Below are positions 41,675 through 51,826 of a stretch of 64,000 bases of DNA, piece after piece. The position numbers and the translations under genes were made by a program. Each line of letters starts with the position of its first letter. Position 1 is the stretch's first letter. The notes below the pieces were generated by a model, which saw nothing but the letters and a program-made list of their open reading frames with translations, was not told the origin of the DNA and ran no database searches. Location: positions 496,001-560,000 of the forward strand of contig CAVRIR010000004.1 of assembly GCA_963721305.1 (NCBI GenBank), given 5' to 3'. This DNA is from DATAES01 sp963721305. GTDB taxonomy: Bacteria > Actinomycetota > Acidimicrobiia > Acidimicrobiales > JACDCH01.

Positions 41675-42796
41675 TCAGGACCGGAAACGGGCGGGGGACA
41701 GATCGGCTTCCGTCACGCCCACTGCCGCGAGGTCTTCGGGTAGACGGCCCTCGAGCACCAGTGCCGCCGTGGCGCGCCCCATGGCCGGCGCGGTCTGGAT
41801 CCCGTAGCCGCCCTGACCGGCAAGCCAGAAGAAACCCGGCACGTCGGGATCCATCCCCACGACCGGTGTGCGGTCGGCGACGAACGATCGCAGTCCCGCC
41901 CACGCGCGCCGGACGTGGCGCAGCCCGAGCGTCGTCGCGGCGTTGATCCGCTCGATCGCCAGCGCGACGTCGACCTCTTCCGGCTGGGCGTCACACGGCG
42001 GTGACGGTGTCTCGTCCGCCAGCGAGCACAGCAGCTGCCGGCCTTCGGGCTTGAAGTAGAAGTTGTCGTCGACGTCGGCCACGAGGGGCCACGTCCGGAC
42101 GTCGACGCCATCGGGCGCCGCGCACATGAAGGCGGTGCGGCGCAACGGCTGCAGCCCGATCGGTGCGACGCCTCCCGCCAAGCCTGCGACGTCGTCGGCC
42201 CACGCACCAGCAGCGTTGACCACGACGTCCGCTTCGAACATCGTCACTGGAGTCTGGATGATCCATCGATCACGACGGCGACGTAGCCCAATCACAGGCG
42301 TGGCGCGCACGATCTGACCGCCGCGCGCCCGCAACCCTCGGACGTACGCCTGGTGGAGCGCGGCAACGTCGATGTCACGCGCATCCGGTTCGATCACGGC
42401 GACGGCCGCGTGCTCCGGTCGCAGCACGGGGCAGAGCGCGAGTGCTTCGTCGCTGCTGATGAGCCGAACCGACGGGACTAGCTCAGCGCCGGCGGCGGCG
42501 ATCGACTCGAGCAACGCGGTGCGATCGGTCGGACCGATCCACAACATCCCACGCGGCGTCAGGAGGTCCGACGCTTCGGGCTCCGTCGACGGGTTCGTGA
42601 AGAACTCACGGCTGGCGATCGTCAACCGCCTGACCGTCGCGTTGCCGTACGTCTCGAGGTACGCAGCAGCCGATCGGCCCGTCGTGTGTTGTGCGAGCTG
42701 TTCTTCGCGTTCCAGCAGGACGACATCGGCATTCGTCGCGAGCTCGTAGGCGGCGGACACCCCGGCGATGCCGCCACCGACCACGATGACATCCAC
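41675..42796 (-). CDS. FAD-dependent oxidoreductase (DAO family)
   Basis: The 373-aa protein starts with a dinucleotide-binding motif (VIVVGGGIAGVSAAYELA) and a GRSAAAYL segment, and ends with LAGQGGYGIQTAPAMGRA, the FAD-binding C-terminus of glycine/D-amino acid oxidase-like enzymes. Family members oxidise secondary or D-amino acids. The substrate is not identifiable. The start is ATG 42796, 23 bp from the divergent PNPOx-like gene. Confidence 0.88.
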   Translation of the reverse strand: MDVIVVGGGIAGVSAAYELATNADVVLLEREEQLAQHTTGRSAAAYLETYGNATVRRLTIASREFFTNPSTEPEASDLLTPRGMLWIGPTDRTALLESIAAAGAELVPSVRLISSDEALALCPVLRPEHAAVAVIEPDARDIDVAALHQAYVRGLRARGGQIVRATPVIGLRRRRDRWIIQTPVTMFEADVVVNAAGAWADDVAGLAGGVAPIGLQPLRRTAFMCAAPDGVDVRTWPLVADVDDNFYFKPEGRQLLCSLADETPSPPCDAQPEEVDVALAIERINAATTLGLRHVRRAWAGLRSFVADRTPVVGMDPDVPGFFWLAGQGGYGIQTAPAMGRATAALVLEGRLPEDLAAVGVTEADLSPARFRS

Positions 42797-42819
42797 GATC
42801 GCGACGATACGGTGACCCG

Positions 42820-43248
42820 ATGTCCGTCCCCGACGATCCCTTCTGGCGCGAGTTCATCGAGGCACCACCCGCGAAGACGGCGAAGATCGCCACCGTCGCC
42901 GCTGACGGAACGCCACGGGTCACGCCCATCTGGGTAGCCCTCGACGGTGATGACGTGCTGTTCACCACGCACGAAACGTCGGCGAAGGCCAAGGCGCTCG
43001 CGCACAATGCGAGCGTCGCGCTGTGCTTCGACGACGAGCGACCGCCGTTCAGCTACGTCATCGTCCGTGGCGAAGCGTCGATGTCGGACGACCTCGCCGA
43101 GTTGCGCCGATGGGCGACCGTGCTCGGCGGTCGCTACATGGGCGCCGACCACGCCGACGAGTACGGCGCGCGCAACGGCGTGCCAGGCGAGCTGCTGGTG
43201 CGCGTTCGACCGACCAAGGTCGTCGTCGCTCGCGACATCGCGAACTGA
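42820..43248 (+). CDS. Pyridoxamine 5'-phosphate oxidase-like flavin/F420-binding protein
   Basis: The 142-aa split-barrel protein has KTAKIATVAADGTPRVTPIW and the LAHNASVALCFDDERPP block. Many actinobacterial members (FDOR-B group) use F420 rather than FMN and reduce quinones or xenobiotics. The sequence does not show which cofactor is used. It is divergent from the DAO-type gene and convergent with the GH63 gene (12 bp). Confidence 0.85.
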   Translation: MSVPDDPFWREFIEAPPAKTAKIATVAADGTPRVTPIWVALDGDDVLFTTHETSAKAKALAHNASVALCFDDERPPFSYVIVRGEASMSDDLAELRRWATVLGGRYMGADHADEYGARNGVPGELLVRVRPTKVVVARDIAN

Positions 43249-43260
43249 GTCTCTGGCAGA

Positions 43261-45885
43261 TCAGCCGCCGTACTGACGGATCAGCTTGGCGACGAGCGCG
43301 GTCCACCCCGTCTGGTGAGACGCGCCGAGTCCCTTGCCGGTGTCGCCGTGGAAGAACTCGTTGAACGTGATGTGGTCCTTCCAATGAGGATCGTGGTCGA
43401 AGAGATCGATGCCCCCGTTGGTCGGCCGCCGTCCGTCCTCGTCGGGCGTGAAGATGCCGGTGAGCCGTTGCGACAACTCGCCAGCGATCTCCCACAGCGT
43501 GCACGCGCGCCCTGAGCCGGTCGGGTACTCGACGGTGAAGCTGTCACCGAGGAAGTGGTGGAACTTCTGCAGCGACTCGATCATCAAGAAGTTCAGTGGG
43601 AACCAGATCGGGCCTCGCCAGTTGGAGTTGCCGCCGAACAAGTAGGTGTCCGAGTCGCCCGGCTGGTAGCGGACCTCGTACTCCTCACCATCGAGGTCGA
43701 GGCGAACCGGGTCGGCTTCGTGGGCTTTCGACACGGAGCGCAGCCCGTGCGGCGAGAGGAACTCGGTCTCGTCGAGCATGCGGATGAGGATGCGCCGCAA
43801 CCGTTCTGGACCGACGAGCGAGAGGAAGTGCCGTTCGCGCGCGCCGCCGAAGTCGTTCACGTGGAAGTTGTGGCACTGATCCGGGCGCTTGCGGACGTAC
43901 CAAGCGGCGCGGCGGCGGAACTCGGGGAGGTTCTGCAACGCGCGACCGTCGAACGTCTCGGCCGCGAACAGCGGGATGAGCCCGACCCACGACCGCACCC
44001 TGAGCGGAACGCGGCCACCGTTCTGGTCGACGAGCACGTCGTAGAAGAAGCCGTCGTCCTCGTCCCACAACGAGTACCCGGCGCGCTGAGTCGCGGCCGA
44101 GCCGATCGACAAGAAGTGTTCGAAGAACTTGGTGCACACGTCCTCGTACGTCGGATCGTGATGGGCGAGCTCGACCGCGATCGCCAGCATGTTGAGGCAG
44201 TACATCGCCATCCACGACGTGGCATCGGACTGCTCGAGCACATCGCCGCTGGGCAACGGGCGCGATCGGTCGAAGAGGCCGATGTTGTCCAGGCCGAGGA
44301 ATCCGCCCTCGAACAGGTTGTTGCCTTCGGCGTCTTTGCGGTTGACCCACCAGCTGAAGTTCATGAGCAGCTTGTGGAAGATCCGCTCGAGGAAGTCCCA
44401 GTCCCGGACGCCGTTCTGGATCGCGTCGATCTTGAAAACGCGCCATGCCGCCCACGCGTGCACCGGCGGATTGACGTCGTCGAGCGCCCACTCGTACGCG
44501 GGAAGCTGCCCGTTCGGGTGCATGTACCACTCGCGGCAGAACAGCAGCAGCTGCTCCTTGGCGAAGTCGGAATCGACGAGCGCCAGCGGGATCATGTGGA
44601 ACGCGAGGTCCCACGCCGCGTACCACGGGTACTCCCACTCGTCGGGCATCGAGATGACGTCGGCGTTGTACAGATGCGGCCAGTCCGCGTTGCGGCCTTG
44701 ACTCCGACCGGGCGGAGGCGACGGCATCGACGGATCGCCTTCGAGCCACGCGTGGATGTCGTAGCGGTAGTGCTTCTTCGCCCACAGCAGGCCGGCGAGG
44801 GCGCGGCGCTGGACGTCGCGAGCATCCTGCGAAGCGCCGGGCGCGAGCTGTTCGTAGAACTCGTCGGCTTCGAGGCGGCGAGCCTCGAGCGTCTCGTCGA
44901 ACGTCGTCCCGAACGGTCCGCTCGGCGGCGTGTCGGTGAGCCGGAGTCGAACGGTTGCGGTGGCTCCCGGGTCGATGACGAGCTGGTGCCAGCTGGCGAC
45001 CTTCGTGCCGCTCTGCGCGGGGTTCACGGTGGCGGCGCCGTGCAGCACGCGGTCGTTGATGCCGTCCTTCGGGTAGGGCGTCTCGTTCGGCGATCCGTAG
45101 AGGCGCTCGTAGTTGGTCTCGTTGTCGCAGAACAACCACGAGGCCGGCGTTGCGCCCTCGGCGGCAAGCCATCGCTGGCCGAACAGCGCGTGCGACGCCT
45201 CGACATGGTCACCGTCGAGCTGCAGCCACGGATGGCGATCGTCGCGACCCCACGACCACGTGTTGCGGAACCACAACGTCGGCAACACGTGCAGCGTCGC
45301 CGCGTCCGGACCCCGGTTCGTGCAGTCGATGACGATGCAGATGTCCTCGGGGCCGGCTTTCGCATACGTCAACTCGATGTCGAAGTAGCGATCACCCTCG
45401 AAGATGCCGGTGTCGACGAGCTCGTACTCGGGATGGCCGACGCCGCGCCGGCGATTCTCGGCGACGAGGTCCTCGTACGGGAAGGCGCGCTGCGGGTACT
45501 TGTAGAGCCAGCGCATCCAGGAATGGGTGGGGGTGGAATCGAGCGGCCACCAATACTCCTTGACGTCCTCGCCGTGGTTGCCTTCAGAGTTGGTGAGCCC
45601 GAACAGTCGCTCCTTGATGATCGGATCGTTGCCGTTCCACACCGACAACCCGAAGCACAGGTGCTGCCAGCGATCGCAGATGCCGCCGAGGCCGTCCTCG
45701 CCCCAGCGGTACGCCCGTGATCGTGCATGGTCGTGCGGGAAGTAGTCCCACGCGGTGCCGCCCGCGCTGTAGTCCTCGCGAACGGTTCCCCACTGCCGCG
45801 AGGAGAGGTAGGGGCCCCACCACTTCCATCCTGCCTTGCCGTCTCGATCCTCGGTGAGTCGCTGTTGCTCCGCATCGCCACGCAC
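43261..45885 (-). CDS. GH63-type glucosidase (MGH1-like)
   Basis: The 874-aa cytosolic protein has GH63 marks: FGLSVWNG, FRNTWSWGRDDRHPWL, WEYPWYAAWDLAFHMIPL, SWWVNRKDAEGNNLFEGGFLGLDN and SNWRGPIWFPLNFL. The WDLAFH and NWRGPIW stretches hold the catalytic region in (alpha/alpha)6 barrels. Bacterial GH63 members cleave alpha-glucosides such as mannosylglycerate or glucosylglycerate precursors; the substrate here is not defined. There is no signal peptide. It is the last gene of a minus-strand carbohydrate group. Confidence 0.9.
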   Translation of the reverse strand: MRGDAEQQRLTEDRDGKAGWKWWGPYLSSRQWGTVREDYSAGGTAWDYFPHDHARSRAYRWGEDGLGGICDRWQHLCFGLSVWNGNDPIIKERLFGLTNSEGNHGEDVKEYWWPLDSTPTHSWMRWLYKYPQRAFPYEDLVAENRRRGVGHPEYELVDTGIFEGDRYFDIELTYAKAGPEDICIVIDCTNRGPDAATLHVLPTLWFRNTWSWGRDDRHPWLQLDGDHVEASHALFGQRWLAAEGATPASWLFCDNETNYERLYGSPNETPYPKDGINDRVLHGAATVNPAQSGTKVASWHQLVIDPGATATVRLRLTDTPPSGPFGTTFDETLEARRLEADEFYEQLAPGASQDARDVQRRALAGLLWAKKHYRYDIHAWLEGDPSMPSPPPGRSQGRNADWPHLYNADVISMPDEWEYPWYAAWDLAFHMIPLALVDSDFAKEQLLLFCREWYMHPNGQLPAYEWALDDVNPPVHAWAAWRVFKIDAIQNGVRDWDFLERIFHKLLMNFSWWVNRKDAEGNNLFEGGFLGLDNIGLFDRSRPLPSGDVLEQSDATSWMAMYCLNMLAIAVELAHHDPTYEDVCTKFFEHFLSIGSAATQRAGYSLWDEDDGFFYDVLVDQNGGRVPLRVRSWVGLIPLFAAETFDGRALQNLPEFRRRAAWYVRKRPDQCHNFHVNDFGGARERHFLSLVGPERLRRILIRMLDETEFLSPHGLRSVSKAHEADPVRLDLDGEEYEVRYQPGDSDTYLFGGNSNWRGPIWFPLNFLMIESLQKFHHFLGDSFTVEYPTGSGRACTLWEIAGELSQRLTGIFTPDEDGRRPTNGGIDLFDHDPHWKDHITFNEFFHGDTGKGLGASHQTGWTALVAKLIRQYGG

Positions 45886-45925
45886 GGCCGCACAGTATGC
45901 GGGGTGTCACCACGAGGGGTTGTCG

Positions 45926-46501
45926 TCAGGTGACCGGAGCGTTCCAGGCTTCGATGGCCGGCACGTCGCGCTCCCAGCCGAGTATCGACACCGTCGCTGG
46001 GGAGAGCTCGAGATGGCGGGCGAAACCCGGATCGAGCTCGAGCCAGCGCGCGCCGACCACCCGAAGGACGTGTCCGTGTGCGAAGACCAACACATCGCCG
46101 CCGACCGCCCACGCTCGGGCGATCACCCGGTCGGCTCGGGCCGCGACCTGACCCAACGTCTCGCCGTTGGGAACGCCGTCATCCCACAGGAACCATGTGG
46201 GTGCCTCGCTCGCCCGGATGTCGACCGTCGTACGGCCCTCGTAGTCGCCGTAGTCCCACTCGCACAGGTCGTCGTCGACGACCGCATCGGCGTAGCCGGC
46301 GAGCGCCGCGGTGTCACGAGCGCGTGACAACGGCGACGCCAGTACGAGCGCGTGTGGTTGTGAGTGGAGGATGGGAGCGAGCTTGGCGGCGATGGCTCGG
46401 CCGTTGTCGGTGAGCGGGACGTCGGTACGTCCGGTGTGCTTGCCGTCGCGCGACCACTCGGTCTCGCCGTGGCGTACGAGAGTCAGCCGGTTCTCGCGCA
46501 C
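45926..46501 (-). CDS. Histidine phosphatase family protein
   Basis: The 191-aa protein has the phosphohistidine motif LVRHGETEW, the second conserved block SPLSRARDTA, the acid/base Glu in DLCEWDYGDYEGRT and the second His in VFAHGHVLRV. It belongs to the cofactor-dependent phosphoglycerate-mutase-like phosphatases. It ends 40 bp before the GH63 start and follows pgi by 3 bp, so a sugar-phosphate role is likely. Confidence 0.9.
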   Translation of the reverse strand: MRENRLTLVRHGETEWSRDGKHTGRTDVPLTDNGRAIAAKLAPILHSQPHALVLASPLSRARDTAALAGYADAVVDDDLCEWDYGDYEGRTTVDIRASEAPTWFLWDDGVPNGETLGQVAARADRVIARAWAVGGDVLVFAHGHVLRVVGARWLELDPGFARHLELSPATVSILGWERDVPAIEAWNAPVT

Positions 46502-46504
46502 CGC

Positions 46505-48123
46505 TCAACGGGACGCGCGGTAGCGACGGATCAATGCGTTCGTGGACGAGTCGTGGTGCAGCTCGGGATCACCCGCCGTCTCGAGCTCGGGAAGGATGCG
46601 ATTGGCCAGCGCCTTGCCGAGCTCGACACCCCATTGGTCGAACGAATTGATGTGCCAGATGGTTCCCTGGGTGAACACCTTGTGCTCGTACAGAGCCACG
46701 AGTTGGCCCAGCACGCGCGGTGTGAGCGCGGGAGCGAGGATCGTGTTGGTCGGGTGGTTGCCGCGGAAGGTGCGATGCGCGATCTGGTGTGCGGGGACGC
46801 CCTCCGCCTCGACCTCGTCGCGAGCCCTGCCGAACGCGAGCGCCTCGGTCTGCGCGAACAGGTTGGCCATCAACAGATCGTGATGCGTGCCGACGGCGTG
46901 GGCCGGTCGATCGAAGCCGATGAAGTCGCACGGGATCAACGTCGTCCCTTGATGGATCAACTGGTAATACGCGTGTTGCCCATTGGTGCCGGGGGTGCCC
47001 CACACGACGGGCCCGGTGTCGACGCCCACCGGGTTGCCTTCGAGGTCGACCGACTTGCCGTTCGACTCCATGTCGAGCTGTTGGAGATAGGCCGAGAAAC
47101 GGGACAGATAGTGGTTGTAGGGCAGGACCGCGTGACTCTGCGCGCCGAAGAAGTCGCGGTACCAGACACCGATCAGTCCGAGCAGCACGGGCAGGTTGCG
47201 TTCGAACGGCGCGGTGCGGAAGTGCTCGTCGATCTCATGGAAGCCGGCGAGCATCTCGCGGAAGCGGTCCGGACCGACGGTGATCATCAACGACAGGCCG
47301 ATCGCCGAGTCATAGCTGTAGCGGCCGCCGACCCAGTCCCAGAAGCCGAACATGTTGTCGGTGTCGATGCCGAACTCCGCGACCTTCTCCGCGTTGGTCG
47401 ACACCGCGACGAAGTGGTGGCGAACCGCGCTGTCGTCGCCGAGCTGCGCGACCAGCCAATCGCGCGCCGACCTCGCGTTCGTGATCGTCTCGACGGTGGT
47501 GAAGGTCTTCGACGCGACGATGAACAGCGTCTCGGCCGCGGCGAGGTCGTGCGTTGCCTCCCAGATGTCGTTGCCGTCGACATTGGAGACGAATCGACAG
47601 GAGAGCTCTCGATCGGTGAAGTCGAGCAGCGCGTCGTACGCCATCGCGGGGCCGAGATCCGAACCGCCGATGCCGATGTTCACGACGTTGCGGATGCGCT
47701 TGCCGGTGAAGCCCTTCCATTCGCCCGACCGAATCCGTTCCGAGAAACCCGCCATCTTGTCGAGCACGGCATGGACTTCCGCGACCACGTCCTGGCCGTC
47801 GACCACGAGGCTCGCGCCCCGGGGCATGCGCAGGGCCACGTGGAGCACGGCGCGGTCTTCGGTGATGTTGATGTGCTCGCCGCGGAACATCGCGTCGATG
47901 CGCTCTCGCAGCCCGCTCGCCTCGGCGACGGCGAGCAGCAGCTGCATCGTCTCGGCCCGGATGCGGTTCTTGGAGAAGTCGAGATACAGCTCGCCGGCTT
48001 CCGCCGTGAACTGTTGACCCCGTTGCGGGTCGTCGGCGAACAGCTCGCGGAGATGAACGTCCGCCATCTCCTTGTAGTGGGCTGCGACGGCACCCCACGC
48101 AGGTGTGTCGACGGCTCGCGTCA

Positions 48124-48124
<1 letters not shown>
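46505..48124 (-). CDS. pgi: Glucose-6-phosphate isomerase
   Basis: Pgi interconverts glucose-6-phosphate and fructose-6-phosphate. The 539-aa protein has the PGI signatures GIGGSDLGPAMAYDAL, FIVASKTFTTVETITNA, GGRYSYDSAIGLSLM and NSFDQWGVELGK. Residue NGQHAYYQLIHQG contains the active-site His region. The GTG start overlaps the gnd stop (TAGTG). Together with gnd it links glycolysis to the pentose phosphate pathway. Confidence 0.96.
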
Positions 48125-49155
<1,031 letters not shown>

Positions 49156-49194
49156 TCCGAGGGCTCCCGTCGTCCGAGTTCGCGAGTTGTCTTC

Positions 49195-51114
49195 CTACCC
49201 TGTCGTGGCGCGCTTCGCTCGCAACAGCTCGGCCACCGACCACGCCTGGAACGGACACCCCGAGCCTCGGTGCGGCACGTCGCCGTCAGCGGTCTCGGAC
49301 ACGGATCCGACCCCCCAGTCTGCGATGTGTGCCAGCGCGTCATCCGTGACGCCGTCGACCGGTACGCCCGCTCGCCGGCATGCGTCCACGTACGGGCCGA
49401 GCAGCCACGGCCACACCGTTCCTTGGTGGTAGGCGTGGTCGCGTTCTGCCGGCGCGCCGCGATGGCGGCCGATGTAGCGAGGATCGTCCGGCGCCAGCGA
49501 GCGCAGTCCGAACGACGTGACGAGCGGCGCGCAGGCGCGGACGACCGCGGCGGCCGCCGCGGCGTCGATCGGCGCGTTCGGAAGGCCTGCGGCGAGCAGT
49601 TGGTTGGGACGGACCGAGGCGTCTTCCGGATCGACGGTGTCGAGCAGCCCCCGTCCGTCGGATCGCACGAAGCGGTCGACGAACGCGGCGCGGGCGTGGT
49701 CCGCGAGACCCGTGAGCTTGTCCGCGAGCGCCGATTGACCGGCCCCGAGCAGTGGCGACAACGACGCGAGCGCGCTGATCCAGATGGCGTTGACCTCGAC
49801 CGGTTTGCCCGTCCGCGCCGTGACCGGGACGCCGTCGACGCGCGCGTCCATCCATGTCAGGGCCCAACCCTCGGCGCCCTGGGTGATGAGCCCGTCCGAA
49901 TCCACCTTGATGCCGAAGCGCGTGCCGTCGACATGGTGGTCGACGATTTGCTGCACGGTCGGCGCCAAGGTGTCGATGACGTCGCGGTCGCCGGTGACCG
50001 TGGCGTGGCGGGCGAGCGCGTGCAGGAACCATGGCGCGGCGTCGACGGTGTTGTACTCGAGACCACCTGCGTCGGCGGTGTTGGCGAGCATCCCCTCGTC
50101 GACGGTCGAGGCCATGCGCTCGAGAAGGGCGCGTCCTTCGTCGTAGCGGTTGGTGCACAGGAACAGGCCCTCGTAGGACGTGAGCGAGTCGCGGGACCAG
50201 CCACCGAACCAGGGGTAGCCCGCGACGACGGTCGGTCCGCTCGGTGTGCGCACCACGAACTGGTCGGCGGCGAGGGCGAGCTGGCGCTCGTCGAGATCCG
50301 CGGGACGAGCTCGCTGGGTGAGCTCGTTCGCGTGCCGCTGAGCCCCGTCGATGATCGCCCGCGCCGGCGGCACCGACGCCGCGCCGGCCGGTGACAGGTC
50401 GCCGGCCCACGCCTCGACCTCGAGTGCGCTGCCGGCATCGAGGTCCGCGGCGAAGCGGCCGGCCATCCACACGTCTTCGCGGTCGTCGAGGCCGCGCGCC
50501 GCTTCCTCACGATGGCGGTCGCCGCGCCACCACGTCGCCGCCGACGGATCGAAGCCCGGCCCGCGGATCCGGTAGGCGTGCTCGAACACGAAGCCGTCGC
50601 CCGTTCGCTCGACGTCCGGATCACCGGCGGCGAAGCGTTCGCCGTGGACGTCGCGCCACGTGCAGAGGGCTTCGAGCTCGAGCCTGACCGTGCCCGGTGC
50701 GCGCACGATGCGGTGGCGTACGCCGACCGCCGGCCGTCCGTGCATCATCGCGAGCTCGGCCTCGATCACGATGTCGCCGACGGACCATCGCCAGTTCGGC
50801 ACGCCGTCGCGCAACGTGAACGCCGCGAGATGAAGGTGTCCGGCCGGCGCGATCGTGCTGTCGCCCCATTCATGGGTCGCGAGCCGGATGGTCTGGTTGC
50901 CGACGACGAGAACGGGATCGAGCGCGACGAGCGCCATCATCCGCCCGATTGGTGGCGCGGTCGCGACGACGAGCAACCCGTGGTAGCGGCGGGTCCGGAG
51001 CCCGCCGATCGTTCCCATGGCGTAGCCGCCGGTGCCGTCGGTGACGAGCCATTCGTGGTCGGACGCCTGACCGAGATCGCCCGTGATCTCCCGCCCGAAC
51101 CGGATCTCGGTCAT
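49195..51114 (-). CDS. Amylo-alpha-1,6-glucosidase-type glycogen debranching enzyme
   Basis: The 639-aa protein has an N-terminal beta-sandwich with WLVTDGTGGYAMGTIGGLRTRRYHGLLV, diagnostic of the family, and a C-terminal (alpha/alpha)6 barrel (GH133) with PWFGGWSRDSLTSYEGL, LEYNTVDAAPWFL and DHAYHQGTVWPWLLG. It removes branch glucosyl residues from glycogen. I chose the ATG at 51114 because the family motif starts about 25 residues in; the longer frame goes into the tRNA remnant region. It heads the five-gene carbohydrate run. Confidence 0.92.
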   Translation of the reverse strand: MTEIRFGREITGDLGQASDHEWLVTDGTGGYAMGTIGGLRTRRYHGLLVVATAPPIGRMMALVALDPVLVVGNQTIRLATHEWGDSTIAPAGHLHLAAFTLRDGVPNWRWSVGDIVIEAELAMMHGRPAVGVRHRIVRAPGTVRLELEALCTWRDVHGERFAAGDPDVERTGDGFVFEHAYRIRGPGFDPSAATWWRGDRHREEAARGLDDREDVWMAGRFAADLDAGSALEVEAWAGDLSPAGAASVPPARAIIDGAQRHANELTQRARPADLDERQLALAADQFVVRTPSGPTVVAGYPWFGGWSRDSLTSYEGLFLCTNRYDEGRALLERMASTVDEGMLANTADAGGLEYNTVDAAPWFLHALARHATVTGDRDVIDTLAPTVQQIVDHHVDGTRFGIKVDSDGLITQGAEGWALTWMDARVDGVPVTARTGKPVEVNAIWISALASLSPLLGAGQSALADKLTGLADHARAAFVDRFVRSDGRGLLDTVDPEDASVRPNQLLAAGLPNAPIDAAAAAAVVRACAPLVTSFGLRSLAPDDPRYIGRHRGAPAERDHAYHQGTVWPWLLGPYVDACRRAGVPVDGVTDDALAHIADWGVGSVSETADGDVPHRGSGCPFQAWSVAELLRAKRATTG

Positions 51115-51170
51115 CGCCCTTCCTCGGCGTGCGAACTCCGGGTCATCTCCGGGGCCATGGAACCCGTGGC

Positions 51171-51196
51171 GCGGAGGTGGACGGGAATCGAATCCG
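51171..51196 (-). repeat. tRNA-Sec 3'-end remnant, possible attachment site
   Basis: These 26 bp match the 3' end of the tRNA-Sec gene (54648-54673) with one mismatch (T for C in the T-arm). The rest of the tRNA is missing. The two copies are in the same orientation and 3.48 kb apart, as left by an element that integrated into the tRNA 3' end. No integrase gene is found between them. Confidence 0.6.
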
Positions 51197-51348
51197 ATCG
51201 CCCACGTGCCGGCCTGTCTCGTTCGGTAGCCGTCAGCCCTGCTTACCACGGGTCTTGGTTCGCACCGCGTGACGTCACGTAACCCCGTGTACTGGTTCGT
51301 GATCACACGCCCGTGACCACGACGTGACCACTGAGGGCTGTGTTCTGG

Positions 51349-51741
51349 CTACGCCCGCTGGGTCAGCTCAATCACGTTGCCGTCGGGATCTCGGTAACGC
51401 GAGGAGCGTCCCCACGGCTGCGACTTCGGGTCGTGAACGACCTCCGCGCCGGCTCCCACCGCTCGGGCGTGAGCGGTGTCGAGATCATCGACCTCGAACC
51501 CGACCTGTGATGACCGGGTCACGGAACCGTCCTTGGACGCGTACAGCGCGAAGTGGATGAAGGCACCTTCGGACCACGATGTCGCGGCGTGGCGTCCACT
51601 GGTCCATCGATCGTTGCCGTCGTGGTCACCGACGTGTAGGTCAAGACCGAACGCGTCCCGATAGAGGCACGTCGATCGGTCAAGATCGCCGACCTCGAAC
51701 ACCACCGCAACGAGTCGACTCTGCTCGAGGCACATGGACAT
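51349..51741 (-). CDS. VOC/glyoxalase-fold protein
   Basis: The 130-aa protein has the paired beta-alpha-beta-beta-beta units of the vicinal-oxygen-chelate fold: AVVFEVGDLDRSTCLYRDAFGL in the first and QVGFEVDDLDTAHARAVGAGAEV with YRDPDGNVIEL in the second. Metal ligands are not all conserved, and functions in this family range widely. I chose the ATG at 51741, with 51735 as alternative. It lies inside the segment flanked by the tRNA-Sec repeats. Confidence 0.82.
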   Translation of the reverse strand: MSMCLEQSRLVAVVFEVGDLDRSTCLYRDAFGLDLHVGDHDGNDRWTSGRHAATSWSEGAFIHFALYASKDGSVTRSSQVGFEVDDLDTAHARAVGAGAEVVHDPKSQPWGRSSRYRDPDGNVIELTQRA

Positions 51742-51826
51742 CTTGACGCGTGAGCACGGCGTCTCACTGGTACGTATGCGCTCCGCAGTCGGTGGCGTCG
51801 GTCGTGCCCATTCCGCCCGATCACGG

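Noticed and set aside
43555..45720. A 721-aa plus-strand frame opposite GH63
   Set aside because: The GH63 gene has clear family motifs over the whole length; the opposite frame is Val/Arg/Glu-rich without homology signs.
51268..51279. The 12-nt palindrome CGTGACGTCACG as an operator
   Set aside because: Short GC palindromes of this size are expected by chance in a 64-kb high-GC window, and it is far from a likely promoter.
51139..51310. A second complete tRNA at the 51171 remnant
   Set aside because: Only the T-arm and acceptor 3' half match a tRNA; no GGAGG 5' end or D-arm lies at the right distance, and the T-stem has a mismatch.
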